A DNA stretch of 64,000 bases from Pseudomonadota bacterium (GCA_018818835.1 JAHIRD010000060.1:62001-126000); one strand, 5' to 3'; positions 25,770 through 35,441 are shown, counted from the first letter of the stretch. The notes: generated from the letters alone by a model not told the origin. Program-made: numbers and translations.

Positions 25770-28313
25770 TTATAGATCTGACAAATAATCCTTCCATACG
25801 CATAGATACTTTTTCTCAAGTTCAGACGCAAATAAAGAGGTATTAAAAAGTGGCGTTGCGTGAATATTATTACGTAATTTTTGTTTTAACAGTCTCATTT
25901 TATCAGGATTTAAAGCGTAATCACGTGCCATAAGCTCATAGTCTTCACGTGTATTTGCAACCAATTCATCCATTCCGGATGCCTTGAGTATGCTCGCGGA
26001 TACTCTGGCGGGGAAACATTCACCTAAAACTGTCACCACGGGTACTCCGGCAATTAATGCATCACTTGTCGTTGTATGCCCGTTATATATCAGTGTATCA
26101 AGGCCCAAATCAGCAAGAGCATGTCGTGCAAGGTGTTCATCCTTAGGCATTTTTTCAGCGAATATTATCCTTTTGGAATCAAGCCCTCTTTTTTGGGCTT
26201 CATTCATTAAATTTTGCACCATGAATTCATTGCTCTTAAGAAGCCATAAGACACTACCGGGAGTCTTCTTGAGAATTGACATCCATAGATGGAATGAATC
26301 CGGTTCAAATTTATAAGAATTATTAAATGAACAAAAAACAAAGGCATCCTCGGGTAAACCCATATCCTTTCGTGTAAAATTTCTTTTTGAAACGACCTGA
26401 CTTATATCATTTACCTGGTAACAATGAGGCATTCTGATAATTTTTTCCGTATAGTATTTATCATGTCCCGGTGGGGCAACACTATGATCCGCAATGATAT
26501 AATCAAAAAAACAAGCCCCACTTGTACCTGGAAAACCAAGATACACAATCTGCACAGGTGCGGGCCTTAAAGCTGCGATCTCCAGTCGGCTGTCGGTTGT
26601 ATGCCCCCGCAGATCGATCAGGATATCAATGCCGTCGTGATAAATTCTATCGGCTGCCGCCGTGTGAGGCAACGTGCTTATATCGACAAAGGCATCACAG
26701 CCCTGTTCAATTTTTTGTCTGTAAATACTTCCGTCATCCGGTCCGTATGAATAACAAAAAACGGTAAACCTGTTTTTATCGTGGTGAAGAAAAAGACTTG
26801 CAATCAGATGTCCTCCGGGATGATTGGAGAACGAATTGGAGAGATAACCGATCTTCAGCTTTTGATTTTGACGTTTCTTTGCCTGGTAATCATATTTTTT
26901 CCTGTAATTCAGTATTTTAATATCGATCTCATCACTATAAGCCTTGGAGGCATGCAGTATTTTTTCAGGTTCATCATATCTGCTTAAACAATGAAATGGG
27001 AGCTCAAAAAAAGTATGATCCTTTTCTTTCAACGCGCTTAATTTATCAAAATAAATTTTATAGTCGTCCCAAAAACATCCTTTCTGAAAAACCGACAGCA
27101 GTTGATCCATAACAATTCCTGACTCGGGTTCAATCTCTAACGCTTTTTTATAATGTTCAATGGCTGAATTGAATTGAGAGTTGTCCTTATAAATATTCCC
27201 GGAGAGATAGTTTACATTGAATGAACGGGGGTTTATCATATTCGCCCTGTTTAAAAATTCCAGGCATTTTTCAGGCATTTTTTTCTTAAGACATACTAAC
27301 CCCATATTATATAAAATATCTTCATTATCAGGATTAACTGAAAGGGCTTTTTCGATCCAGTGAACGGCTGATTCAAGGTCATTCATTTCAAGAAACAACA
27401 TGCCAATATTGCTTGACGCTCCGGATAAGTCAGGATCTATGTTTAGTGCTTCGGAATAACAGGCGAAGGCATCACTATAGTTGAACTGTTTTTTATAAAT
27501 ATTACCCATGTTGTTATAGGCATTCGCGTGATGGGGTGAATAACAAATGCATTTTTTATAACTGTCCATGGCCTTTTCATCATCTTTTAATTTTTGGAAA
27601 AGACACCCTTTGTTATAATAGGCATCCGCATATTCCGGACATAAATCAATGGCTTTATTAAAATACGCGAGTGACGCGTCAAACTCATTACGAATTTGCA
27701 AAATCGTCCCGATATTATTGTACACCTGCCAGGACAATGGATTTAAATCCAGAGCTTTTTTATAACAGTCAAGGGAGTCATCAAACGATTGCTGATCCTG
27801 ATACACATTCCCGAGATTTACCCAGGCCTCATAAAATGAAGAATCAATAGCGATTGCTTTTTTATAGCACGTGACGGCCCTGTTATCGTCTTTATTGTTC
27901 TGATAAATCAGTCCGATATTGTTTAATGCCAGAGTGAAATCCGGTTTAATGTCAATGGCTTTACCATAAGAATCCAGTGCTTTTTGAGAATCACCCTGTT
28001 CCTGATAAAAAAGCCCAAGATTATTATAGGCCTTTGCCAATGTGCTGTAATATTCAGGATTTGAAGAATTAAATGTTGTGGCCTTTTGAATGAGTTCAAC
28101 TGCAATTTCATCCTGCCCGGCTTGATGGAATAAAACGCCAGATAAGTACAAGGCGTCGGCCTGTTCCGGCATGATCGCAAGAATTTCATTATAAGAATTC
28201 AAAGCATCCTGAAACTGACCACGTTGATGAAAAGCGACACCTTCCATTAATTTTTGATTTATAATTATCTGCTCTGATTGTTTTAAGGGGTTTTTCTTAT
28301 TTTTTTTAGCCAT
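25770..28313 (-). CDS. TPR-containing O-GlcNAc transferase-like (SPINDLY/GT41) glycosyltransferase
   Basis: An 847-residue protein. About eleven TPR units fill residues 20-430 (for example AWVNLGNVYQDQQSFDDSL and AYNNMGNIYKKQFNYSDAF). The GT41 catalytic half follows: KIGYLSNSFSNHPGG near 485, DILIDLRGHT, PVQIVYLGFPGTSG, FCSFNNSYKFEP, and NGHTTTSDALIAGVPVVT, which matches the UDP-GlcNAc-binding NGHTT motif of human OGT. Bacterial relatives glycosylate proteins, including flagellin. It is in the cytoplasm, between a methyltransferase gene and a GT9-like fusion, next to fliC. Flagellin is the likely acceptor; the donor sugar is unknown. Confidence 0.88.
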   Translation of the reverse strand: MAKKNKKNPLKQSEQIIINQKLMEGVAFHQRGQFQDALNSYNEILAIMPEQADALYLSGVLFHQAGQDEIAVELIQKATTFNSSNPEYYSTLAKAYNNLGLFYQEQGDSQKALDSYGKAIDIKPDFTLALNNIGLIYQNNKDDNRAVTCYKKAIAIDSSFYEAWVNLGNVYQDQQSFDDSLDCYKKALDLNPLSWQVYNNIGTILQIRNEFDASLAYFNKAIDLCPEYADAYYNKGCLFQKLKDDEKAMDSYKKCICYSPHHANAYNNMGNIYKKQFNYSDAFACYSEALNIDPDLSGASSNIGMLFLEMNDLESAVHWIEKALSVNPDNEDILYNMGLVCLKKKMPEKCLEFLNRANMINPRSFNVNYLSGNIYKDNSQFNSAIEHYKKALEIEPESGIVMDQLLSVFQKGCFWDDYKIYFDKLSALKEKDHTFFELPFHCLSRYDEPEKILHASKAYSDEIDIKILNYRKKYDYQAKKRQNQKLKIGYLSNSFSNHPGGHLIASLFLHHDKNRFTVFCYSYGPDDGSIYRQKIEQGCDAFVDISTLPHTAAADRIYHDGIDILIDLRGHTTDSRLEIAALRPAPVQIVYLGFPGTSGACFFDYIIADHSVAPPGHDKYYTEKIIRMPHCYQVNDISQVVSKRNFTRKDMGLPEDAFVFCSFNNSYKFEPDSFHLWMSILKKTPGSVLWLLKSNEFMVQNLMNEAQKRGLDSKRIIFAEKMPKDEHLARHALADLGLDTLIYNGHTTTSDALIAGVPVVTVLGECFPARVSASILKASGMDELVANTREDYELMARDYALNPDKMRLLKQKLRNNIHATPLFNTSLFASELEKKYLCVWKDYLSDL

Positions 28314-28344
28314 TATCTATCCGATTTTATAAATAATAATCAGC

Positions 28345-30423
28345 TCAATCCATGTTACATTTAAAATTAATATTCAACGCCTTTTTTCTTTCTTGAAGCC
28401 CACCGACAGTTAGCCTTTTTAAGCAGACGGGTTTTGGACTGTTACGACAGACAAGCAAAATTTTATTGGCCAGAAACAAATAATAATTCTTTTTTAAATC
28501 CATATCAAAGGTGATCTGAACCTCACATTTTCCGTTTTCACCATTTTCGGCAGGTGGAAAGCGTAAGGCCTTATGGATCCGACGTTCATTATAGCCCGAT
28601 AAATCCGTACCCGGGGGGAATAAGGGAAGAAAATAGTCAATTTCATAGCCTGCGATTAATGCCAGTTCAATGATGCTGCTGCAGGTAAACCATCGGATAT
28701 GATCTTCGTTCATCAAACCGCCGGCACCATAAGGGAAAGAACCATTGACGATCTGCTCCAAAATACCCCAATATTGAATATTTGGAACGACAACCACAAT
28801 TTTACCTTCCGGGGCAAGGTATTTTCTTAATTTTTCGACGACATACCAGGGATCGTAAAGATGTTCCACAACATCGTGTAAAATTATAAAATTAAAATAA
28901 TTTAGATAGTTATCATCAAGCTCAGCATCCTTGTCACCCAAATCTATAATCCAGCTCCCATCAAGGTATTTATCAAACAGCACTTTTGAATCTTCATTTA
29001 TTTCAATACCATACAAATCGGTACAATGTTTATCACGTCTTAACCTGAAAAGAAGTTCCCCCTGATTACACCCAAAATCAAGAATTTTTGCAGAACCCTC
29101 AGGAACGACATTATATACATCTTTCCTGAACACATTGTTTTCAATTATCGAATCAATCTCCGAAAATTCCGATTGCTGAACTTCTTTCCTAAACTTTGTA
29201 GAAAGTGAATCAAGAAGCATCATTAAATGTTCACCCGTTAAGTTAAGCATACAGGGAGCATAAATACGTCTTACAGCTGTATGTTCAATTTCATTTTGCC
29301 ATTTCATTCCCGGACATTCCTGGGATTCCTCCAGAGCATGAACATAACATGGTGTTTTGCATACACCCGGTATTTCAAACTCAACCATCATTTCTTCACT
29401 GAATTCATAAGGTTTTGTTCTCTCGACCGGTGTCACAACATTAAACACCGAACCACATGGCGTTTCAAGTGCTTCAGCAAGATGTGTTATTCCGGAGTCT
29501 GAAGTAATAACATAATCCACGACACTTAATAAATATATCAGGCCGTCAATGGTCTTGATATGTTCATCGGGCAGCACAACATTCGGCAGACTCAATTTAT
29601 GGATTTCATTTTCAAGATTTTTATTGTTGTAGGCTGAAACAATAAATGAATAGTCCTTTTTTGCAGCATCAATAAAGCTTAATACCGTATGGACAGGGAT
29701 ATCCCTCACACGCCCCGTGGTCGTGGTACTAAGAAATACAACCGGTTTATCACCGTGTCTGAGTTTTTGCATGAACTCATCCATACATTTTTTTTTAGCA
29801 GGATCCAAGAGACACGAACATATCACCGGCCTCATATTCGTGATATGATTGATCGTGTGAAAAAACAACCGCTCCATATAAAATTCAGGAGGATAAACTC
29901 CCTCATAAGCCTTCATATGTGCAAAATGTTCGGCATCAACATAATAGTCATAAGCGGTCATCTCATGAGTCGTTACAACTGGCCCGGTTATACAAAAAAA
30001 ATTATCATGATAGATATAGTTATACCATTGCTCGGATGATTGAATTGAAGGTCTTACGATAAATACCTTCAACGTTGGATATAATCCTGCAATGGCACGT
30101 AACGCCACGGCAAGATACAATTGGTCGCCAAGACCATGCATTGGAAAAACAACAAGCTTTTTATCATGCAGTTCAGAACCATCATATATATATGGTAAAC
30201 CTGCTTTAAGCCATTTTGTCTCGCCAACACGCAGGTTATCATTTTCACCATAATAATTTTTGAAAAGTCCATCCCATGGAAGATGCACCGGAACGAGACC
30301 GGCGCTTAGTTGTAAATTGCCATTATTAATTTCCTTTGCAAGCTGCCTGCTCATTTCTGTCGAAAGAAACAGACCTCTTTCAATATCGATTTCACCTGTA
30401 TTTACAGGGGTAAGAAAAACCAT
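28345..30423 (-). CDS. Fusion of a GT9/heptosyltransferase-like domain and a methyltransferase
   Basis: A 692-residue protein. The first ~400 residues resemble a GT-B heptosyltransferase/ADP-heptose transferase (FPMHGLGDQLYLAVALRAI, VVFLSTTTTG, VVDYVITSDSGITHLAEAL). A linker with CKTPCYVH and ECPGMKW follows. From about 455 comes a Methyltransf_23-type domain: KILDFGCNQGELLFRL, YGIEINEDS, IILHDVVEHLYDP. GAGGGTGG sits just before the ATG. Fusion of the two suggests one protein both transfers and methylates the sugar, or that methylation caps the glycan. It is divergent from fliC across 318 bases. Confidence 0.83.
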   Translation of the reverse strand: MVFLTPVNTGEIDIERGLFLSTEMSRQLAKEINNGNLQLSAGLVPVHLPWDGLFKNYYGENDNLRVGETKWLKAGLPYIYDGSELHDKKLVVFPMHGLGDQLYLAVALRAIAGLYPTLKVFIVRPSIQSSEQWYNYIYHDNFFCITGPVVTTHEMTAYDYYVDAEHFAHMKAYEGVYPPEFYMERLFFHTINHITNMRPVICSCLLDPAKKKCMDEFMQKLRHGDKPVVFLSTTTTGRVRDIPVHTVLSFIDAAKKDYSFIVSAYNNKNLENEIHKLSLPNVVLPDEHIKTIDGLIYLLSVVDYVITSDSGITHLAEALETPCGSVFNVVTPVERTKPYEFSEEMMVEFEIPGVCKTPCYVHALEESQECPGMKWQNEIEHTAVRRIYAPCMLNLTGEHLMMLLDSLSTKFRKEVQQSEFSEIDSIIENNVFRKDVYNVVPEGSAKILDFGCNQGELLFRLRRDKHCTDLYGIEINEDSKVLFDKYLDGSWIIDLGDKDAELDDNYLNYFNFIILHDVVEHLYDPWYVVEKLRKYLAPEGKIVVVVPNIQYWGILEQIVNGSFPYGAGGLMNEDHIRWFTCSSIIELALIAGYEIDYFLPLFPPGTDLSGYNERRIHKALRFPPAENGENGKCEVQITFDMDLKKNYYLFLANKILLVCRNSPKPVCLKRLTVGGLQERKKALNINFKCNMD

Positions 30424-30588
30424 TCCACCCTCACATTAAATATTTTTATGATATATGCCGATATCATTTCTGAGCATGAAAAATTACGCTCAAAAGGGAT
30501 TAACATTGTATGAATAATTTAGTTTTGATGAATGGGAAAATGAAAACCGAGCCGATTACATTGTTTCAAAGAATACTAACATTTTCTC

Positions 30589-30615
30589 TTAAGTTTTTAA
30601 ACCATTATCCGATAA
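30589..30615 (+). promoter_or_regulatory. Sigma-28 (FliA) promoter of flagellin
   Basis: TTAAGTTT (30589-30596), an 11-base spacer and TCCGATAA (30608-30615) fit the FliA consensus TAAAGTTT-N11-GCCGATAA at 13 of 16 positions. Transcription should start near 30622, giving a leader of about 120 bases. This places flagellin in the late class of the flagellar cascade. Confidence 0.85.
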
Positions 30616-30697
30616 CATAATTAAAATGCACGTTCATGACAAAAGGAGGTAGGACAAACAAATAATCGTAAGCAATCTTTTAAAATTTAAAACTGAT

Positions 30698-30715
30698 TAC
30701 AGCAAGGATGCTGTA
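30698..30715 (+). promoter_or_regulatory. Candidate CsrA-binding hairpin in the flagellin leader
   Basis: TACAGCA (30698-30704) and TGCTGTA (30709-30715) form a perfect 7-bp stem with the four-base loop AGGA. A GGA exposed in a hairpin loop within ACARGGAUGU is the CsrA/RsmA recognition pattern. A second GGA lies in the Shine-Dalgarno (GGAGG, 30730-30734), so one CsrA dimer could bridge both and block translation, as described for hag in Bacillus subtilis. csrA and its antagonist fliW lie 6 kb away. Confidence 0.7.
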
Positions 30716-30741
30716 GACTAAACAAACATGGAGGTTATAAC

Positions 30742-32226
30742 ATGGCTATTTCGGTAAATACAAACGTCGCGTCACTCACGGCTCAGCGCAACCTTATGGG
30801 CTCTAGCAAAACTCTAAACACATCCCTTCAACGATTATCTTCAGGTCTAAGAATCAATTCCGCGAAAGATGATGCAGCCGGCCTTGCAATTTCAGACCGT
30901 ATGAATTCACAAATCCGCGGGCTTAATCAGGCTGTTAGAAACTCGAATGACGGTATTTCCCTTGCTCAGACAGCAGAAGGCGCTCTTCAGGAAACAACCA
31001 ACCTCCTTCAGAGGATGAGGGAGCTGGCCGTTCAGTCAGCCAATGACACCAACAGTGCCTCTGATCGGCAATCCATTCAGGATGAAGTTGGACAGATTCA
31101 ATCAGAAATTAGCAGAATTGCAGAAACAACTGCATTCAACGGTAAAAAACTTCTTGACGGCTCGTTTGGAACTGCAATTTTCCATGTAGGCGCAGAAGCC
31201 GGTCAGACTATCAATGTTAATACCGGGGATGCCAGAGGGACCAAGCTTGGTGCATACCAGTTGTTCACGACGCAGGAACTCGGCAATGGTGCGACTGCTG
31301 CAGCGACAACCACAGGTTTTGATGGTGCGAACCTCACGGTTACAGGTTATATCGGATCCCAGTCTGTAACCATAGCGACAGATGCAACGGCAAAAACAGC
31401 TGCCGCGAACATTAACGGACAGACTTCAAAAACAGGCGTAACTGCCCGTGCAGAAACTGAATTTGAACTTTCAGGTTTCGCTGATGGCTCCAATTACAGC
31501 CTGATTATAGGCTCCGGTGGTAATACTGCAACGGCAATTGCCGCAACAGGGACCGGTGATGTTTCCGAGCTTGTTACAGCAATCAATGACGTTCAGGGAA
31601 CGACCGGCGTAACAGCCAGCCTTAAAGAAGGTTCAACAACGACAATCGTTTTAAAGGACAACAATGGCGATACCGTTAGCATCACTCGTGGCGACACCAC
31701 AGCGGGTACAATTACTGCAACTCAGTATCAGTTTTCCGGCACTGCCGCCTCAACCACTACAACCATAGCAAGTACAGGCGCAGCAACTGATACGGGTGAA
31801 ATCAGAGGCCGTGTGATTATGGAATCCGAAAAGAACTTCGGTGTAACAGGTACAGCTGTTGGCGCTGATGCAGTTAATAGTATCGGTACAACTGCGGTTG
31901 CTGCAACGCTTAGTGCAACAAGTGATATTGACATGTCATCTCAGAAAGGCGCAAATAACGCACTGTCTGTTATTGACAAGGCCATCGCAAAAATTGACTC
32001 CATCAGGGGTAGCCTTGGTGCGGTTCAAAACAGGTTTGAATCAACCATAAGCAACCTGACCAATGTTTCTGAAAACATTTCATCATCCAGATCACGAATC
32101 CTTGATGCTGATTTTGCCAAAGAAACCGCTGAATTAACAAAATCACAGATCATTCAGCAAGCAGGTTTGGCAATGCTGTCCCAGGCAAACCAACTGCCTC
32201 AGTCAGCCCTGTCGCTGCTCCAGTAG
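30742..32226 (+). CDS. fliC: Flagellin
   Basis: A 494-residue flagellin. The N-terminal D0/D1 region is classic ([53 protein letters not shown]) and the C-terminal D0 closes with [14 protein letters not shown]. Residues about 170-390 are the surface-exposed variable region, rich in Thr, Ala, Gly and Ser, with many potential O-glycosylation sites. That fits the Maf and SPINDLY genes next door. GGAGG lies 7 bases before the ATG. It is transcribed from a sigma-28 promoter and is followed by a strong hairpin before fliD, which should raise its level over the downstream genes. Confidence 0.97.
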   Translation: MAISVNTNVASLTAQRNLMGSSKTLNTSLQRLSSGLRINSAKDDAAGLAISDRMNSQIRGLNQAVRNSNDGISLAQTAEGALQETTNLLQRMRELAVQSANDTNSASDRQSIQDEVGQIQSEISRIAETTAFNGKKLLDGSFGTAIFHVGAEAGQTINVNTGDARGTKLGAYQLFTTQELGNGATAAATTTGFDGANLTVTGYIGSQSVTIATDATAKTAAANINGQTSKTGVTARAETEFELSGFADGSNYSLIIGSGGNTATAIAATGTGDVSELVTAINDVQGTTGVTASLKEGSTTTIVLKDNNGDTVSITRGDTTAGTITATQYQFSGTAASTTTTIASTGAATDTGEIRGRVIMESEKNFGVTGTAVGADAVNSIGTTAVAATLSATSDIDMSSQKGANNALSVIDKAIAKIDSIRGSLGAVQNRFESTISNLTNVSENISSSRSRILDADFAKETAELTKSQIIQQAGLAMLSQANQLPQSALSLLQ

Positions 32227-32240
32227 TCTGAACGAATCGG

Positions 32241-32276
32241 TTGACCGCCTGGGGGGATCTCCCCCCGGACGGTCAA
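32241..32276 (+). terminator. Strong hairpin between fliC and fliD (attenuator-like)
   Basis: TTGACCG (32241-32247) pairs with CGGTCAA (32270-32276), and inside it CTGGGGGGA pairs with TCCCCCCGG, giving a very stable stem with few mismatches. Only a weak T stretch follows, so it may be a partial terminator or an RNA-stabilising 3' structure for the abundant fliC message. fliD begins 25 bases later. Confidence 0.7.
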
Positions 32277-32301
32277 TCATTTATCGCAAGGGAGGTAGAC
32301 C

Positions 32302-33984
32302 ATGGGTATTTCATCCAGTGTCGGATTGATATCCGGGCTTGACACCGAAGCTATTATCACTGCCATCATGAATGTTGAACGAATCCCAATTTCGAGACTT
32401 CAACAAAAACAAGCGGCGTCTCAGGCAAAAATTTCATCCTACGGTCAGATCAAAAGCACACTATCCACCCTCCAATCTTCGATTTCGAGCTTGAAGACGG
32501 CCACTACCTTTGCGCCCGGTTTTAACGCAACATCAACGAACAAAGACTTTCTCGCCGTTTCAGTATCCAATGGGGATATTGCATCGGCCGGTACATATAA
32601 AATTAAAGTAAACCAACTTGCCACATCTGCCCAGATGACAAGCAATACATACACGGATAGTGGGGAGACTGTGGGTACGGGGACCCTTCATTTCCAGGTG
32701 GGAGACGGCGAAAAACAATCTGTTGTTATTGACATGGACAATCAGTCCCTGGAAGATATCGCAAAAGCAATCAATGATGCGAATACAGATGTGTCCGCAT
32801 CTGTTCTGAGGGTTACGGATAACGATTACAGATTATCCCTTACCGCCAAGGATACGGGAAAAGACCTCTCTTACACGTATCAGGAAACAGGATTCACCTT
32901 TGAGACCACAAGCCAAGCCAGCACAACAAGCGGTGAGGTTCTGAAAAGCCAGAACGTTGACAGTGATGTGACCGCTCTGGGTCTTACCGGGACATTGTCC
33001 ATCAATGGAACGGACATCGTACTCGGTGGAACGGAAACCTTGAACGATATTCAGACATCCATTGATGCCATCGCAGGGATTACGGCAACAGTCAATTACG
33101 ATTCCACCACCGGCACATACAGTCTTGGGGTCGAAAATGATGCGGCACAGGGACGTGTGGATCTCACATACAGTGATTCGGATTCCGGGGCTGGTCTGTC
33201 AAACATGATGGATACGGGTGCCACCATTGCAGCCACAAAAGCACTTTTAAACATCAATAACATTGATGTGGAACGAGACGGCAACACCATAGATGATCTG
33301 ATCAGCGGCTTGACGTTAAATCTAACAGGCGAAGACCCTACGGAAACCATTACCGTTTCTGTCGCGGCCAATTTCAATGACAGCAAAACCAAAATAGACA
33401 GTTTCGTCGAGTCCTTTAACAATGTCATTTCTACCCTGGACAGCCTACAAAGTTATTCCAGCGACTCCGGGACCGCGGGTAATCTTCTGGGTGACAGCAC
33501 CGCCAATTCACTCCGATCCGGTTTAAGAAGGATGATCTTTTCATCAATCAATGGCATTTCAAGCAGTGTTAATTCCCTGAGTCGTCTGGGTATAGAGGTA
33601 GAAGAATCAGGTAAGCTTAGTTTTAACAGCAGCACGTTCACAACAGCCATGCAAGACAATACCGAGGATGTCACGTCTTTCTTTACCAACGACACAAGCA
33701 GTTCACAAGGATTTGCTGTTCAATTCAATACTTACATGAATGGATATCTGGACAGTCGAGGGGGTATTCTTACAGCAAAGATTGATGGTTACACTACCTC
33801 GTCTTCGAAAATGGACGACTCTATCGCTTCAATAGAAACCAGATTATCCAAACGCGAAGATAATTTACGTAAGCAGTATGCCAATCTTGAACAGCTTTTA
33901 TCATCATTTACAAGTACGTCCTCATATTTGAGCGGACAGCTTTCATCGCTGACAAATATGACCAACAGCTTTTATAAAAATTAA
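32302..33984 (+). CDS. fliD: Flagellar filament cap protein FliD (HAP2)
   Basis: A 560-residue protein with the FliD N-terminus (VGLISGLDTEAIITAIMNVERIPISRLQQKQAA) and the C-terminal FliD_C region, including the pattern FVESFNNVISTLDSL, GNLLGDSTANSLRSGLRRM and a terminal coiled coil (IETRLSKREDNLRKQYANLE). FliD caps the filament tip and helps flagellin fold. The length is slightly above the E. coli protein (468), through the exposed middle domains. GGGAGGT precedes the ATG. It is co-transcribed with fliC past a hairpin and followed by its chaperone-type genes. Confidence 0.96.
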   Translation: MGISSSVGLISGLDTEAIITAIMNVERIPISRLQQKQAASQAKISSYGQIKSTLSTLQSSISSLKTATTFAPGFNATSTNKDFLAVSVSNGDIASAGTYKIKVNQLATSAQMTSNTYTDSGETVGTGTLHFQVGDGEKQSVVIDMDNQSLEDIAKAINDANTDVSASVLRVTDNDYRLSLTAKDTGKDLSYTYQETGFTFETTSQASTTSGEVLKSQNVDSDVTALGLTGTLSINGTDIVLGGTETLNDIQTSIDAIAGITATVNYDSTTGTYSLGVENDAAQGRVDLTYSDSDSGAGLSNMMDTGATIAATKALLNINNIDVERDGNTIDDLISGLTLNLTGEDPTETITVSVAANFNDSKTKIDSFVESFNNVISTLDSLQSYSSDSGTAGNLLGDSTANSLRSGLRRMIFSSINGISSSVNSLSRLGIEVEESGKLSFNSSTFTTAMQDNTEDVTSFFTNDTSSSQGFAVQFNTYMNGYLDSRGGILTAKIDGYTTSSSKMDDSIASIETRLSKREDNLRKQYANLEQLLSSFTSTSSYLSGQLSSLTNMTNSFYKN

Positions 33985-34057
33985 GTAATATACTAACGAC
34001 CCGAACATGGTCTTGGAATAAAAATAAATTCATTAAAGACAAAGACTGGAGTCAACT

Positions 34058-34507
34058 ATGGTACAGACAGGCCATCATTCATACAGACAACATGTTGGGC
34101 ATACACTGATGAGTAAAGATCAATTATTGATAAAGCTTTTCGAAGGTGCCTTGAATTTTCTTCGTATTGCCCGACGTGGTATGGAAGAAAAAAACATCAG
34201 AGCCAAAGGTGAAAATATCTCCAAACTCATCAACATCATAACCGAGTTGGACTGTGCCTTGGATATGGAGTCGGGAGGTGAAATCACCAGGAATCTTTCA
34301 ACCCTTTACCAGCATATAATTTTCAGTATGGTCAATGCCAATGTCAAAGATGACCTGAATGCTCTTGATGAGGTAGAGCATATCCTCATGAATATCAAAG
34401 AAGGATTCCAGGCCGCAGCAAAAATCAACCGGGAAAACAAGCAGAGCAGTCAAAATATAGAGCCCCAGGTCGCCGAACACAAAGGAGGGATGAGCCTTGC
34501 TATCTGA
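34058..34507 (+). CDS. fliS: Flagellin export chaperone FliS
   Basis: A 149-residue all-helical FliS: YRQHVGHTLMSKDQLLIKLFEGALNFL at the N-terminus, a central ITELDCALDMESGGEITRNLSTLY, and LNALDEVEHILMNIKEGF. The C-terminal 25 residues are polar and likely disordered. FliS binds the C-terminal helix of flagellin in the cytosol to prevent early polymerisation. GGAG lies 6 bases before the ATG. It overlaps the FliT-like gene by 11 bases. Confidence 0.94.
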   Translation: MVQTGHHSYRQHVGHTLMSKDQLLIKLFEGALNFLRIARRGMEEKNIRAKGENISKLINIITELDCALDMESGGEITRNLSTLYQHIIFSMVNANVKDDLNALDEVEHILMNIKEGFQAAAKINRENKQSSQNIEPQVAEHKGGMSLAI

Positions 34508-34802
34508 TAACACGGTCACACTTTTTGACAGACTTGGTCATATTGCACATGATGTGGAACAGGCACTTTGTTCAGATGATTTTCCTGGAATAGAGTCTCT
34601 TGTTGCTGAGCACAATGAAATCATAAACACCCTCAGTATATCTAACCGGCCCGTGACTGAAGATATGAAACCCGCCATTGAGCAGGCGGATAAAAGCATC
34701 CAGGCTTTGATATCAAAGATTCAGGACATGCAGAAAGATATCAAAATGCAGTTGTCCACCATGAACAAAAAAAGGCTGATAGACTCAGTCTACAAAGTAT
34801 GA
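34497..34802 (+). CDS. Small helical FliT-like flagellar chaperone
   Basis: A 101-residue, almost wholly helical protein with a Lys-rich C-terminal helix (IQDMQKDIKMQLSTMNKKR). Its size, helical content and place right after fliS suggest a FliT/FlgN-type chaperone for FliD, but sequence identity to FliT is not clear. It starts at a TTG with AAAGGAGGG eight bases upstream, inside the end of fliS, so it is translationally coupled. An ATG at 34490 is out of frame with it and belongs to fliS. Confidence 0.75.
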   Translation: MLSDNTVTLFDRLGHIAHDVEQALCSDDFPGIESLVAEHNEIINTLSISNRPVTEDMKPAIEQADKSIQALISKIQDMQKDIKMQLSTMNKKRLIDSVYKV

Positions 34803-34824
34803 ATGTATAAATCAGGAGATCAGC

Positions 34825-35397
34825 ATGGTACAACAGATCGCACATACAAGAATGGCACGAAACGCGTATGGCGTACCCGATGCAAAAACGACAAAAGAAA
34901 TAGCTTTGAAAGCTGAATCCAACACAGGATATATTGTTTCTCTGAACAGCGAGAAAAATCACGCGTTATCCTATACGGATAAAGCCGCTTTGCCATTTGA
35001 GTCAGACCCGGAATTCAACAGCCTGAAAAACATTGTCGATTCCCTGTTGAAAAGGCAAGGCACCACCCTTTCCCTGGCTATGTCCGGTAAATCAGTGGTC
35101 GTGGATGATCAGGCCCGAAACGAAGCCCTTGATTTGATTTCTGAAGATGGGTATTGGGGAGTTAATAAAACCTCAGAAAGAATTTTCCAATTTGCAATAA
35201 ACAGCGCTGGCGGTGACGTCTCCAAGCTTGAAGCAATCAAAGGTGCCATTGAAAAAGGTTTTCAACTGGCCCAAGACGCGTTTGGCGGAGAGCTTCCTGA
35301 CATTTCAAATAAAACCCATGATGCTGTCATGGAAAAACTGGATGCCTGGTCAAACAATACCCGAAATCCGGATGATTCACTGGAACAAACAGCTTAA
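34825..35397 (+). CDS. Conserved flagellar-locus protein of unknown function
   Basis: A 190-residue soluble protein with no signal peptide. The N-terminal half is polar. The C-terminal half holds a recognisable block: SEDGYWGVNKTSERIFQFA, GGDVSKLEAIKGAIEKGF, AFGGELPDIS and a final LDAW. I have the impression of having met this block near flagellar and other secreted-protein genes but cannot name a function. CAGGAG lies 7 bases before the ATG. It lies between the FliT-like gene and flaG in the filament operon, which suggests a role in filament assembly or export. Confidence 0.72.
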   Translation: MVQQIAHTRMARNAYGVPDAKTTKEIALKAESNTGYIVSLNSEKNHALSYTDKAALPFESDPEFNSLKNIVDSLLKRQGTTLSLAMSGKSVVVDDQARNEALDLISEDGYWGVNKTSERIFQFAINSAGGDVSKLEAIKGAIEKGFQLAQDAFGGELPDISNKTHDAVMEKLDAWSNNTRNPDDSLEQTA

Positions 35398-35441
35398 GCT
35401 TAAGAGAACCACCCATAGACTAAAATGAAAGGTAAACTGGT

